Part shown: in pieces, positions 18,416-27,537 of the stretch
How the letters are laid out: each line of letters starts with the position of its first letter
How positions within the stretch are numbered: the stretch's first letter is position 1
From: Thermoproteota archaeon
GTDB taxonomy: Archaea; Thermoproteota; Bathyarchaeia; Bathyarchaeales; Bathycorpusculaceae
Direction of reading: 5' to 3'
DNA: 59,983 nt
Assembly: GCA_012513715.1 (NCBI GenBank)
Contig: JAAZBP010000046.1
Span: forward strand, 1 to 59,983
Program-made: the position numbers and the translations under genes
The notes under the pieces: generated by a model
Seen by the model: only the letters and a program-made list of their open reading frames with translations
Told to the model about the DNA's origin: nothing
Database searches by the model: none

Positions 18416-19002
18416 AATCTGCTTCCTCCACGTCCACCTCTGCGACCGCGACCAGGTTGCCTAATTTCTGGTTGTTTAGCTACAACACTTAAACCAACCC
18501 GTAGAGGATGTTCCTGTTGTGCGATAACACTTTCTGGTGAATACATCATTTTAGGTTCCTCATCACGCCTCACTAGATAACCAGGCACAGTTACTCTACG
18601 ACCATCGATAGTTATGTGACCGTGTGTAATTAGTTGTCTTGCCTGGAAGCAAGTTCGCGCTAAACCTTTACGGAAAACTATAGTTTGCAGTCTTCGCTCT
18701 AAAATATCTTCGATAGTCAAGTCCAAAACATTATCTAGTACCGCTGTTTCCTGAAGAACACCCTTCTTTTTAAGTTGAGATAGAAGCTCGTTTTCCATTT
18801 TTGCTCGTTCTTCAGTTGTCTTGCTTATTAACGAACGAGCGATACCTCTAGCCTTAGTCAAAGTAGTTTTATGACGCCAAAGCTCATGTTTATTCCTCAA
18901 TCCATACTGGCCTAGAAGTTTTAGTTCTTCTTGCAGAATGTCTTTACGCCAACGAAAACGTGGCGTATCAAACTTTTTACGTTGCTTTTTTGGATCTCCC
19001 AA
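18412..19002 (-). CDS. rps4: Small ribosomal subunit protein uS4
   Basis: A 196-residue primary 16S rRNA-binding protein. The S4 RNA-binding domain (about 103-165) is clear: [43 protein letters not shown]. The C-terminus is an arginine/glycine-rich tail. It starts 2 bases after uS13 stops, within the same operon. Confidence 0.97.
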   Translation of the reverse strand: MGDPKKQRKKFDTPRFRWRKDILQEELKLLGQYGLRNKHELWRHKTTLTKARGIARSLISKTTEERAKMENELLSQLKKKGVLQETAVLDNVLDLTIEDILERRLQTIVFRKGLARTCFQARQLITHGHITIDGRRVTVPGYLVRRDEEPKMMYSPESVIAQQEHPLRVGLSVVAKQPEIRQPGRGRRGGRGGSRF

Positions 19003-19004
19003 AC

Positions 19005-19487
19005 TTATTTACCTCCAGCTGGTGCAGCAGGCTTCTGACCGATTGTCTTCTTCTTAACACCCAGAGATTTGCCTGCGCGACCGGTAGTTTTGGTTCTTTG
19101 ACCACGAACCTTCAAACTGTAAGCATGACGATATCCACGCCAAGATCTAATTTCTTTGGCGCCGTCTATATCAGTTTTAATTTTGAAAATAAGATCAGCG
19201 CTTAAAAGATGCATATCTTTTCCAGTATCACTGTCTTTTCGACGGTTAAACATCCAAGCAGGGATGCCATATTTAGCTGGATCTCTTATAACATCCTCTA
19301 TTTTTGCAACATCTGACTCAGTCAACAAGCCAACACGCAAGTCAGGGTTTACGCCTGCCTTCTTGAGGACTGCGTTTGCGAGACTTGAATTGACCCCTTT
19401 AACCTGTGAGACTGCGTAAAAAGTCTTCAGGGTACCTTGAGCGTCTGTACCCATTATACGAACAATATAGCGGTATTCCTGTGACAT
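19005..19487 (-). CDS. rps13: Small ribosomal subunit protein uS13
   Basis: A 160-residue uS13. It has [15 protein letters not shown] at the start, a helix-turn-helix middle and the basic [23 protein letters not shown] segment that contacts tRNA, followed by an archaeal Lys/Ala/Gly-rich tail. It is the first gene of the S13-S4-S11-RpoD-L18e-L13-S9-RpoN operon, with a TATA-like box upstream. Confidence 0.97.
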   Translation of the reverse strand: MSQEYRYIVRIMGTDAQGTLKTFYAVSQVKGVNSSLANAVLKKAGVNPDLRVGLLTESDVAKIEDVIRDPAKYGIPAWMFNRRKDSDTGKDMHLLSADLIFKIKTDIDGAKEIRSWRGYRHAYSLKVRGQRTKTTGRAGKSLGVKKKTIGQKPAAPAGGK

Positions 19488-20252
19488 GCTGAATTTTCAT
19501 TCCATTTTTTAATTTGAAGCATATACGAAATGAGTCAGTATTTATTTAAACCTTCCTTTCCAAAAACGCTCATAAGCCGTTAACGAAAAATGTCTGTTGA
19601 CGCATTCCACATCATAGAACTATCAACCACTTTAAGAGGACAAAAGAGCGTCCTTATACTTAAAAACTAACCTCACAGGTATAGCTTAAATATACATTTC
19701 AAATGCTCCAAAAACATCATAGTATACATCAAAACAAAAACACAAAAGTTATTGTTTTAAGCAAGAATAAAAAGGAAGTGGCGTTAATTGTTTAAAACAA
19801 GTTTAGTCACAAGTATAAAAGCCGATGTCTTTGCCTACACAAACACAGCTGGCAGTTAACCGTTAGCATCTTGAACCCCAATTGTTTTTTTTAGGAACCC
19901 TAAGGAAACTGTTCCAATTTTTATACGGTTCAAATATCTTATGAAAATACTTTCACCATTTCAGATGCATAGTATTTAATCCCGAAAGTTTTTAAAAAAC
20001 TAAAGTTTGAACATTCACCATAGAATATATCCTGTGTATGGGTTAAAACCGTAAGTTAAAAACTGTCTAACATTGTCCAACCCAAAAAAGGGACTCCTAG
20101 TTTGTTGTTCTGAAAAATCACAAAAGACCTAATTTCACCTAATTTCATCAATTAAACGAAATTAACTCATAATTTTGGTAAAAAATAAACAAAAAAATTT
20201 AGCAACGCTTTATCTTAATAAACAGACAGAATAAAAACAAAAACAGAGAAAC
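19488..20252. other. 765-bp non-coding region between two superoperons
   Basis: The largest gap in the window without an assignable gene. It separates the 3' end of pcc1 from the 5' end of uS13, both leftward. Apart from the S13 promoter at its left end I see only AT-rich DNA. There is a small GGAAC/GTTCC stem near 19893-19915 and an AGTTTTTAAAAAACT palindrome near 19986-20000. No tRNA could be folded by eye and no long ORF is present. Confidence 0.6.
19543..19550 (-). promoter_or_regulatory. TATA box of the S13-RpoN operon
   Basis: On the minus strand the sequence is AAGGTTTAAATAAATAC, a good match to an archaeal BRE/TATA element. It lies 56 bases upstream of the uS13 ATG and would give a leader of about 30 bases. 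It is the best promoter candidate for this eight-gene operon. Confidence 0.5.
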
Positions 20253-20510
20253 TTAGAATGTGTCTATAACTTCTAGTACATTTACAATCGAGTTTATCCA
20301 TCTCAAATAAGAATTTAATGTTGCTCTCAAAGCTATTGTATCATCGGATTCAACAAGTAAAACAACGAATAACCCATCGTTTTCAAGTTTAACTCGGGCT
20401 CTTTTGGTCGGCGGTTTTTCGGTTTCAGGAGTTATTGCATTAAAAAGACTTCGGATTTGTTTTTCGGAAGAAAATTTTATTTTAATAGTAGCTTTTGAAT
20501 TAATTGACAT
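20253..20510 (-). CDS. pcc1: KEOPS complex subunit Pcc1
   Basis: An 85-residue Pcc1-fold protein, a small dimeric subunit of the KEOPS complex that makes t6A on tRNAs. The family's hallmark C-terminal pattern is present: DTIALRATLNSYLRWINSIVNVLEV (about 57-81). It lies downstream of eL43 at the end of the proteasome-exosome superoperon, its usual archaeal neighbourhood. Sua5, which makes the t6A precursor, is elsewhere in the window at 52.9-54.0 kb. Confidence 0.88.
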   Translation of the reverse strand: MSINSKATIKIKFSSEKQIRSLFNAITPETEKPPTKRARVKLENDGLFVVLLVESDDTIALRATLNSYLRWINSIVNVLEVIDTF

Positions 20511-20579
20511 TTGAGGTACCTAGTGAAAATAACAGTGAACTAATAAGAATTACAATAAAAAGAAATAAGAATAAAAAGT

Positions 20580-20915
20580 TTAGTCGTTACTTTCTTCGTT
20601 TGCCGATTCTGCAGGCGTTGCTTCCGCAGTAGTCATTTGCCTTTCATCTATTGCCGCTTGCGCACTTTTGGCTGCACGTTTTGCAACAGTCCCAAGTTTG
20701 GTTACTGGTGTGTATGCTCCGCCCGCAAAAGTAAATTCACATTTACTGCATTTCCAAACGCCTACACTAACGCGTCTAACACGAACAAAGCCGCATTGAG
20801 AGCATCTATGGGGCTTCTTTAGTTCAGTAACAACTTTAACGTAACGTTTTCTTACTGTAGAGCCGTAGCGAGTTCCTAGACCGCGAGTTGGACCTACTTT
20901 CTTTGTCTTCGGCAA
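20580..20915 (-). CDS. rpl37ae: Large ribosomal subunit protein eL43 (L37Ae)
   Basis: A 111-residue zinc-ribbon ribosomal protein. It begins TKKVGPTRGLGTRYGSTVRKR and has the two Cys pairs CSQCG and CSKC spaced by about 18 residues, then TFAGGAYTPVT. The C-terminal extension after residue 90 is Ala/Glu-rich and variable. It follows rrp42 by 8 bp. Confidence 0.95.
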   Translation of the reverse strand: MPKTKKVGPTRGLGTRYGSTVRKRYVKVVTELKKPHRCSQCGFVRVRRVSVGVWKCSKCEFTFAGGAYTPVTKLGTVAKRAAKSAQAAIDERQMTTAEATPAESANEESND

Positions 20916-20923
20916 CTTTTATT

Positions 20924-21715
20924 TCACCAGTTGAGTTTCTTGCGCAGTTCTACTGCTTTATCAAGAGCAATCTTTGAGGCTTCTAAAATCTGTTGTGGTG
21001 TAAAATAGCTATTGCCGCCCTTTTGGATGGCACATATGTTTCCGGCTTCATTACTGGCAAAAGTTATACGAGAGTCCATAACAGCTTCTTCTTCTAACCA
21101 TGGATCAACTATCAAGTGATTGTTGATTTTTCCAATGGTAACTGTTATAGGGTGACTCTTCATGGGTAAAGGAGTGTAACCTTGTTTGATTTTTAAGTCA
21201 CCGTCTTTAATTTCGTAGTTAGGCATCTTTGTATTCATTAATGCAGCCATTGCAGCTATTGCAGAGGCATCAATCAAGTTTCCATCGTGATTTAAGACAT
21301 ATACATCTACGAAAACAACAAAAACTTTCTTGCCACTCTCGATGCACAGTTTCTCAGTGTCAACTGCATGTGACTCTCTTATTCCTCTATCAACTACACG
21401 AGCAAGTTCAATACTATTTTCGTCTGGAGGGCCAGGTTCAAAGTTTGGTGAAGCTAAAGGAACAAGTTCTGCGTTTACAGTCATCACACCATCATCTGGA
21501 GTATCAGGAAAAGGTTCACCTGTTTCGACCTTTACTCCGACAAGGACCTCAGTTTTTCCTAGCAAAACACGCGCGGATCCTTCTGCTTTTTCGATTATTC
21601 CTTGTTCGATTTTAATTTCTCGGGTATCAAGTAAACCTCTATCGTCGAGGCGTTTACCATTTTCGATTAACTGTTCAATTTGCTTCAGTCTTACTTTTGT
21701 TACTAATGATGACAT
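20924..21715 (-). CDS. rrp42: Exosome complex subunit Rrp42
   Basis: A 263-residue RNase-PH-fold protein, the non-catalytic partner of Rrp41 in the hexameric exosome ring that degrades or tails RNA 3' ends. It has the family's RLDDRGLLDTREIKIEQGII start, then SARVLLGKTEVLVGVK, and the DVYVLNHDGNLIDASAIAAMAALMNTKMP core. Its ATG abuts the rrp41 stop directly. Confidence 0.96.
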   Translation of the reverse strand: MSSLVTKVRLKQIEQLIENGKRLDDRGLLDTREIKIEQGIIEKAEGSARVLLGKTEVLVGVKVETGEPFPDTPDDGVMTVNAELVPLASPNFEPGPPDENSIELARVVDRGIRESHAVDTEKLCIESGKKVFVVFVDVYVLNHDGNLIDASAIAAMAALMNTKMPNYEIKDGDLKIKQGYTPLPMKSHPITVTIGKINNHLIVDPWLEEEAVMDSRITFASNEAGNICAIQKGGNSYFTPQQILEASKIALDKAVELRKKLNW

Positions 21716-22450
21716 TTATTCGTCAACCTCTTTAACAACCATATATTTGGTTTTTAATGCTTCCTTCTGTATCTCATAGATTTTTTTACAGCCTTCCATT
21801 GCCATGTTCAAAGCTTTTTCGAACTCATTTGGTTTGAGAATACCATCCATTTGAAGTAAAGTTACGGCGTTTAAACTTGGCATATAAGCAACAGGAACAT
21901 CAGCTAGACCCAGTTTGTCTTCAGCATCATAGAGGTCAAGAACAACTGTATCATCAACTTTTCCTGCAGCACATGCAACTACCAAATCACGCATTGGAAC
22001 TCCAGCATCGGCTATTGCAAGCGCAGCTGCAGTTATTGCAGCACATCTTGTACCTCCATCAGCCTGTAATACTTCTACAAAAACATCGACACCCGTGCGT
22101 GGGTACAACTCTAGAAACAACGCCGGCTCAAGCGCTTCTTTTATAACTTTAGATAATTCAACTTCTCTCCTTGAAGGCGCAGGTGATTTTCGCTCCTGAA
22201 CAGAGAAAGGCGCCATGTGGTATCTACACCTCAGAACCATACGGTCAGGTTGTGCCAGATGTTTAGGGTGCATCTCGCGTGGTCCAAAGGCTGCAGCTAA
22301 AATTTTGTTTTTACCATGTTCTATGTAGGCTGAGCCGTCAGCGTTTGATAAAACACCCACTTGAAGTTTAAGTGGGCGAAGTTCATCAGCTTTACGTCCA
22401 TCACCACGGATTCCTTTTTTATCGATTAACTTTTCAGATTTTTCATTCAT
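21716..22450 (-). CDS. rrp41: Exosome complex exonuclease subunit Rrp41
   Basis: A 244-residue catalytic RNase-PH subunit performing phosphate-dependent 3'-5' phosphorolysis of RNA. The substrate-binding segment [27 protein letters not shown] (127-153) and the acidic [20 protein letters not shown] block expected to hold the metal-binding aspartates are both intact. The start overlaps rrp4 by 4 bases. Confidence 0.96.
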   Translation of the reverse strand: MNEKSEKLIDKKGIRGDGRKADELRPLKLQVGVLSNADGSAYIEHGKNKILAAAFGPREMHPKHLAQPDRMVLRCRYHMAPFSVQERKSPAPSRREVELSKVIKEALEPALFLELYPRTGVDVFVEVLQADGGTRCAAITAAALAIADAGVPMRDLVVACAAGKVDDTVVLDLYDAEDKLGLADVPVAYMPSLNAVTLLQMDGILKPNEFEKALNMAMEGCKKIYEIQKEALKTKYMVVKEVDE

Positions 22451-23157
22451 TGTTGTGTTTCCTCCACTTTAATTGGTTTCTTTTCTTTTAGCAATTGTGT
22501 AATGCGATCAGTTAGACCGCTAGTATGAGATTCTTCTTCAATCTTTCTGATAGACTCTATCGCAAGCTCTTCCTCTTCAAGAGTTTTACCAGTGACCAAG
22601 ATAACGCCATTTAAGCCTAGAATAATTTGACAATTTGTTTCCTGTTTTATCATTGAAATCATTGAACCTTTACGGCCAATTATACGTGGTATCTTAGTGG
22701 GCGTCACTCTTAGAATTTGACCGCGTGTAATTTTTCCTAAACCAGGTTCTCCTACAGTAAGCTGTGGATCGTGAGCACGGTCATATGAAGCTATTTTGGC
22801 AACAATCAAATCGCCGGCAGTTAATACTGCAGATAACTCGTCATTTTGAGGCTTAAAAGGCCTGCTTAAAACGTCTGAAGCACGTAGGAGTGCAGTGTAG
22901 GGGGCATCAATGTCCACTGTCCAACCGTTGAATCCAACTTCGACGATTGTTCCGATAACTATGTCGCCTACCTTTGGCACATAAAAAGCCCGTAATGCAA
23001 CGACGTTAACTTTTTTATTGTCGCTATCTACAAGTCCAATCCTTGAAGCGTAAATCTTGCCGTTTTCAATATATGTGTTTTCGCCAGGCAGATAGTCGCC
23101 TTCAGCGAGCAACTCTCCGGGCGTAACAAGCTGTTTTTTTTCAAAGAATGTTGGCAT
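22447..23157 (-). CDS. rrp4: Exosome complex RNA-binding subunit Rrp4
   Basis: A 236-residue cap subunit. An N-terminal barrel is followed by an S1 domain (about 63-135, [21 protein letters not shown]) and a KH domain (about 145-210) whose GxxG loop is GRKGSM. It guides RNA into the Rrp41/Rrp42 ring. It overlaps rrp41 by 4 bases and is 33 bp from SBDS. Confidence 0.95.
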   Translation of the reverse strand: MPTFFEKKQLVTPGELLAEGDYLPGENTYIENGKIYASRIGLVDSDNKKVNVVALRAFYVPKVGDIVIGTIVEVGFNGWTVDIDAPYTALLRASDVLSRPFKPQNDELSAVLTAGDLIVAKIASYDRAHDPQLTVGEPGLGKITRGQILRVTPTKIPRIIGRKGSMISMIKQETNCQIILGLNGVILVTGKTLEEEELAIESIRKIEEESHTSGLTDRITQLLKEKKPIKVEETQQ

Positions 23158-23190
23158 ACAATCACCTAAATTTATTTTTAATTTTATTCC

Positions 23191-23913
23191 TTAAGAGATT
23201 ATTTTCGCTTCTCCATTTCCTTTTGTCACGTCACCCAATTTGTTTAATAGTGAGGCATACGTACCAGCAGGCAATTCTAACTCACCGAACCATGAACCGT
23301 CACTACGCCATTCTTCGCGTTTAATTACACCGAATATTTTGATTGCACCATATGCTCTTGCAGCGTATTGGGTCGGGATTTTAATCGCGACTGTAATCTG
23401 CTCAACTTTTAAAGGCAGAATGGGTCGCAAGAGCTTAACTATATCCTTTGCTTGTTCCTCTACTGGTTTATAGGGATCAATGGAGTAGCGGATTTGATCC
23501 ATAGCATTTTCTATCCGTAGAGGAGGGTGCGGTAAGTTTGTTTTTGGGTCGACGGCTTGTCGAGAAATAAAGTCTATTATTTGTCTTTTTTTATCTTCGA
23601 CCATTTTTCTTCTTTGGTCTGTTGTAAGCTGAAGGGTTCCTTTTTTAAGTATTTCATCAGCAATTTTGAGCATGTCCGTCGTTTTAAAGATTTTTTCCAT
23701 TGCTTCCTCTGATACTTTGGTTCCTTTGTTTGCATCAGAAAAAATTATTTCTGCGGCTAAAACTTCAGTTAAACCTGAAATTTTGCCGTTTCTGTAGTCT
23801 AATGCTTTTTGCGGTTTAATTAGAATTTCAAAATGTTGATTCTCTCTGGTTAAGCGTGCGACGGAGAACTTTTCAGATTCAGTCTTAATCCTTGGAATTC
23901 GACGTTCGCTCAT
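23191..23913 (-). CDS. sdo1: Ribosome maturation protein SBDS/SDO1
   Basis: A 240-residue SBDS protein that helps release eIF6/aIF6 from the large subunit. The three-domain pattern is visible: FYSH domain (about 12-95, ARLTRENQHFEILIKPQKAL), a central helical domain (TTDQRRKMVEDKKRQIIDFISRQAVDP) and a C-terminal ferredoxin-like domain. It lies between psmA and rrp4, the conserved archaeal order. Confidence 0.95.
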   Translation of the reverse strand: MSERRIPRIKTESEKFSVARLTRENQHFEILIKPQKALDYRNGKISGLTEVLAAEIIFSDANKGTKVSEEAMEKIFKTTDMLKIADEILKKGTLQLTTDQRRKMVEDKKRQIIDFISRQAVDPKTNLPHPPLRIENAMDQIRYSIDPYKPVEEQAKDIVKLLRPILPLKVEQITVAIKIPTQYAARAYGAIKIFGVIKREEWRSDGSWFGELELPAGTYASLLNKLGDVTKGNGEAKIIS

Positions 23914-23920
23914 TGGGTTG

Positions 23921-24649
23921 TCACTTGCTTGAACCCAGCTCTTTGATGTAGTCTTCCACTGTATTATCGTTAAGCATTTCTAATTTCTTTGTTGCTGTTG
24001 GAATAACCGCAATTTTTATTCTGGGTGGCAGCTGACGTGCTTCAAGCGCTTTTACTAAACATTTCACGGCTAATTTTATTGTGCCATCGAGTGTCAGGTC
24101 ATCTTTGTATTCTTCTTTCAGAATGTTTAAGACTGTTTCTCTACCTGCACCTAATGCTGTAGCTTTATATCCGCGATAGGTTCCACTGGGGTGTGTTCCA
24201 AAAACACGAGGACCTGTTTTATCGACGCCTCCAAAAATTAGGGAAACACCGAAAGGTCGCACGCCTGCGTGTTGTGTGTACATTTGCTGAATATCACATA
24301 TTTTCTTGGTTACAACTTCTACATCTATTGGTTCATCGTAGGTCAGTTTGTTGCTTTGAGCGTAAATACGTGCTTGATCTATTAGGACTCTGGCATCTGA
24401 ACTTAAGCCGACTATTGCGGCGCCTATGTGATCATCTACCCTGAAGATTTTCCATGAGTAACCTGCTTCTTCAAGAACTTCGATGTTTTCTTCTGAACCA
24501 AGAACTAAACCGTCAGTTGTTTGAATTCCTAATATGGTGGCTCCGCGATTAACTAGTTCCATCGCGTATTCTACTTGAAATAGCCTACCATCAGGCGAGA
24601 ATACAGTTATTGCACGGTCATATGCTCCTGGAGCTGCAAATACAGACAT
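23921..24649 (-). CDS. psmA: 20S proteasome alpha subunit
   Basis: A 242-residue alpha-type subunit forming the gated outer rings of the proteasome. The N-terminal gate signature AYDRAITVFSPDGRLFQVEYAMELV (9-33) is intact and there is no N-terminal threonine propeptide, which separates it from beta subunits. It heads the psmA-SBDS-exosome-eL43-pcc1 operon. No beta subunit is in the window. Confidence 0.97.
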   Translation of the reverse strand: MSVFAAPGAYDRAITVFSPDGRLFQVEYAMELVNRGATILGIQTTDGLVLGSEENIEVLEEAGYSWKIFRVDDHIGAAIVGLSSDARVLIDQARIYAQSNKLTYDEPIDVEVVTKKICDIQQMYTQHAGVRPFGVSLIFGGVDKTGPRVFGTHPSGTYRGYKATALGAGRETVLNILKEEYKDDLTLDGTIKLAVKCLVKALEARQLPPRIKIAVIPTATKKLEMLNDNTVEDYIKELGSSK

Positions 24650-25064
24650 AATGTATTAACCTCACTTTAAACTATTCACTTTTCACAGACTCATATAATA
24701 ACTACACTAAAAACCTTTCCTATAAAAGCGAAGAACGTAACCCAGTGGCATTCGTGTTCAGAATAAGCTTTGGATGTTATTAAAGGAGGGTGTTTTTTTA
24801 AAAAAAAAGATCATCAACTATCAAACGAGACATAGTAATTGACAGATTTAATCTCGTGAATCATTAAAATAGTGACCAAAAACTTGAACTTCATAATATC
24901 AATTAAAACATCAAATCAAAGATAACTACTGTTATCAGAAAAAATTTTAGCGTATAACTACAAAGTTAAATTGTTATGCAGTAAAACAAAAAAGTTGGTG
25001 AAATAGATTATTAAGAATCCTTTTTTATATTTAATTGATACTAAGTCTATTTTGAGGATTAAAT
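24650..25064. other. 415-bp divergent promoter region
   Basis: Lies between psmA (leftward) and the DUF488 gene (rightward). It is AT-rich and contains AAAGGAGGGTG followed by T7A9 near 24783-24808. The AAAGGAGGGTG resembles a ribosome-binding site but is not followed by an ORF. GAGG at 25054-25057 serves the DUF488 start. I see no RNA gene. Confidence 0.55.
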
Positions 25065-25634
25065 TTGAATGAAGAAGCTGAGGTAACCATACACACGATT
25101 GGTTATTCTACACGAACACTTGAAGAGTTCATACAGATACTTCAAACCGTTGGCATTAACTTATTAGTGGATATCCGTGCTGCGCCACATAGCAAATATA
25201 ATCCCCAATTCAACAAAGAAGCCCTTCCAGAGTATCTAAAACATTACAATATAAAATATTTTAATCTCCCTGAAATCGGGGGATTAAGGCACCCTAAAAA
25301 GGATAGCGTGAACCTTGCATTTAAAAGCGGAGGGTTCCGCGGTTACGCTGATTATATGCAAACAAGAGAGTTTACTGATAACTTGTTGAAAATCATTGCG
25401 TTAACAAAAAATAACAAAATAATCCTAATGTGTACAGAAGCTTTACCGGGGCGGTGTCATCGAATCTTGATTAGTGATGCACTTACTGCTAGGGGAATAA
25501 GGGTTTTACACATATTTAACAAAGATAATATTATAACCCATAGACTAAATGAGGCTGCTCATATAGAAGGTACAAAGGTAACATACCCACTATTCGTTAA
25601 AGATGTATCTCAGAGAAAATTGATTAATTTTTAA
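25065..25634 (+). CDS. DUF488 family protein
   Basis: A 189-residue DUF488 protein. Recognisable features are TIGYSTRTLEEFIQIL at the start, VDIRAAPHSKYNPQFN, PEIGGLRH and the signature LMCTEALPGRCHR (residues about 125-137) with its Cys and CHR. No activity is established for the family that I can name with confidence. The start is TTG with GAGG 7 bases upstream. It converges on the methyltransferase gene with 5 bp between stops. Confidence 0.88.
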   Translation: MNEEAEVTIHTIGYSTRTLEEFIQILQTVGINLLVDIRAAPHSKYNPQFNKEALPEYLKHYNIKYFNLPEIGGLRHPKKDSVNLAFKSGGFRGYADYMQTREFTDNLLKIIALTKNNKIILMCTEALPGRCHRILISDALTARGIRVLHIFNKDNIITHRLNEAAHIEGTKVTYPLFVKDVSQRKLINF

Positions 25635-25639
25635 AGCAA

Positions 25640-26998
25640 TCAATTTTGCTTTTTCATCTTAGCAATGAAGAAACCATTACAATTGTGAATATGGGGATAT
25701 AATCTTTGACACTGAGTTAAACCACGTAGTCCAGGTACACCAATCTTAGGTGCTATATCGATTAAAGAAAATTCAGAGTGTTCTTTTAAGAATTGTTCTA
25801 TTACGCCTTCATTTTCTTCCTCAGTTATACTACAAGTCGAATAGGTTAATACACCACCGTTTACTACTTTTCCTGCACAATTATCAATCATCTTTAGCTG
25901 GATTTTAACCATATTCTGAATTGAATTAGAACTAAGGCGCCACTTAGCTGAGGGCTGTTTTGCAAATACACCTGTGCTAGTACAAGGGGGGTCTAAAACG
26001 ACTATGTCTGCTTGTTGATCAATTGGAATAGAGATACGTGTATCAGTTATTATTGGGGTACAAATTTTTGCACCCATACGTCTAGTTTCTTTTTGCCAAG
26101 TTTTCATTCTTTTTGACGAGAAATCTAATGAATAGATTGCCCCTTCGTTTTTCATGAGTTGTGCTAAAAAGGTTGTTTTAGCACCTGGTGCAGCACATAT
26201 ATCAAAAACTACATTCTTGGGCGCCGGATTTGCAGCTATTGCTGCAAAACAACTGGCTTTATCCTGTACATAGATGACACCTTCTTTAAGGATGGAAAAT
26301 GTGTTTAAGGGTTTTTTCGATTCTAGAACCTGATAAGTGCAGTTCAACTGCTTTGTTTTTTCAAGTTTAAAACCTAACGCTTCAAGTTTACTAATGGTTT
26401 CGTCTTCTGCAGCCATTAAAGTGTTTACTCTAAGATAGTTAGGTGGAGGAATCAAACTAGCGTGTAAAAATTTTTCAGCTTCATTGGGTCCAAACAATTT
26501 AAAACAGTACTCTACAAACCAGGTTGGATTGTATGTTTCCAAACTGATTGCCTCAATTTCATTAACAGACTCCGTTATTGATGATAAAGAACAAGTAAGC
26601 AAGAAACCTAAGTATTGTTCAATTTCTCGCAAACTCTGCCAACCTAGAATGGATCGACCTAAATTAGCGATGTTTTCAGCTTCTATCAGATTAATTTTTT
26701 TGCAGTTCTTTACTACCCGAGTCTGGTAGACATATAATCTTAAAAAAGATTGGATACCGAGTGGGAAGTCACCGATTTTTTTTGGGTAAATTACAACGTT
26801 TACAACTTTGTCTATGAGGTTTTTTCTTCGGGTTGTTTCAACCACTAAACCATAAGCATAACGAATAACTTGAATGTTTTTTATGCCTAACTGTTTAATA
26901 GTTCTAATTAAGGCTGAACGTTCGTTAAGCCTACGCATTTCCATCCAACTTAAAGTCTCAATAGACAGGGTCCAAGCTTCCCGTAACAAATCTTTCAC
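25640..26998 (-). CDS. NOL1/NOP2/Sun-family RNA (cytosine-5) methyltransferase
   Basis: A 452-residue SAM-dependent RNA m5C methyltransferase. The N-terminal half contains a NusB-like helical domain (about 1-120). The catalytic half has the SAM motif FDICAAPGAKTTFLAQLM, motif IV DPPCTSTG and motif VI TYSTCS, holding the two cysteines used for release and catalysis. Whether the target is rRNA or tRNA cannot be told. It is a single leftward gene. Confidence 0.9.
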   Translation of the reverse strand: MKDLLREAWTLSIETLSWMEMRRLNERSALIRTIKQLGIKNIQVIRYAYGLVVETTRRKNLIDKVVNVVIYPKKIGDFPLGIQSFLRLYVYQTRVVKNCKKINLIEAENIANLGRSILGWQSLREIEQYLGFLLTCSLSSITESVNEIEAISLETYNPTWFVEYCFKLFGPNEAEKFLHASLIPPPNYLRVNTLMAAEDETISKLEALGFKLEKTKQLNCTYQVLESKKPLNTFSILKEGVIYVQDKASCFAAIAANPAPKNVVFDICAAPGAKTTFLAQLMKNEGAIYSLDFSSKRMKTWQKETRRMGAKICTPIITDTRISIPIDQQADIVVLDPPCTSTGVFAKQPSAKWRLSSNSIQNMVKIQLKMIDNCAGKVVNGGVLTYSTCSITEEENEGVIEQFLKEHSEFSLIDIAPKIGVPGLRGLTQCQRLYPHIHNCNGFFIAKMKKQN

Positions 26999-27537
26999 AC
27001 GATTAAATCAAATGTATTGCTGGTAAATAAGGAGTTCAAGATTTAACAGAGAGATATCACATTGAAGTCTATGGTTTTGGTATTTGAATTATTTTTCAAC
27101 TGCTATATTGATGATTGGTGGAGTGAAAAACTGGAAAACTACAACCCATATAGAATAGCGTAAGATAATGAAAAATACCTCATAACAGTTTCATTGTAAT
27201 AAAATTAGAAAAAATTATTATTTTTGGTACAATTTTTCCGCCTTAAGCAAGCATATGTTGGATTCATTTCCAAAGTGAAATTAAATCAAATACACAAAAG
27301 AAAAAAATCATCAAGGAATTCTGGTTTATACATACTCAATGGATAACCTTTTGGATTCAAAAACAGTATATAAGTTATTAAAGATTTTTTTACGAATAAC
27401 CCAATAATAATCAATTTTGCGTTAAACAATGAGATTAATAAGTAACTATGTTTTTGAGGAAGCCAATTAAAAAACTTCTTAGCGGTAAGTAAACATTTTA
27501 GTCTCAATTCACCAGTAGTGAAATAGGGTAATCAGAA
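26999..27537. other. 539-bp divergent non-coding region
   Basis: Lies between the methyltransferase (leftward) and DNA polymerase (rightward) genes. The DNA is AT-rich throughout. A 73-codon leftward frame exists at 27286-27507 but looks like chance hydrophobic translation. No RNA gene is recognised. Confidence 0.5.

Noticed and set aside
19925-19940. GGTTCAAAT as a tRNA T-loop
   Set aside because: The flanking bases do not form a T stem, and no D arm or acceptor stem pairs around it.
27286-27507. 73-codon leftward reading frame before polB
   Set aside because: No ribosome-binding site, low-complexity hydrophobic and Lys/Phe-rich translation typical of chance frames in AT-rich DNA.
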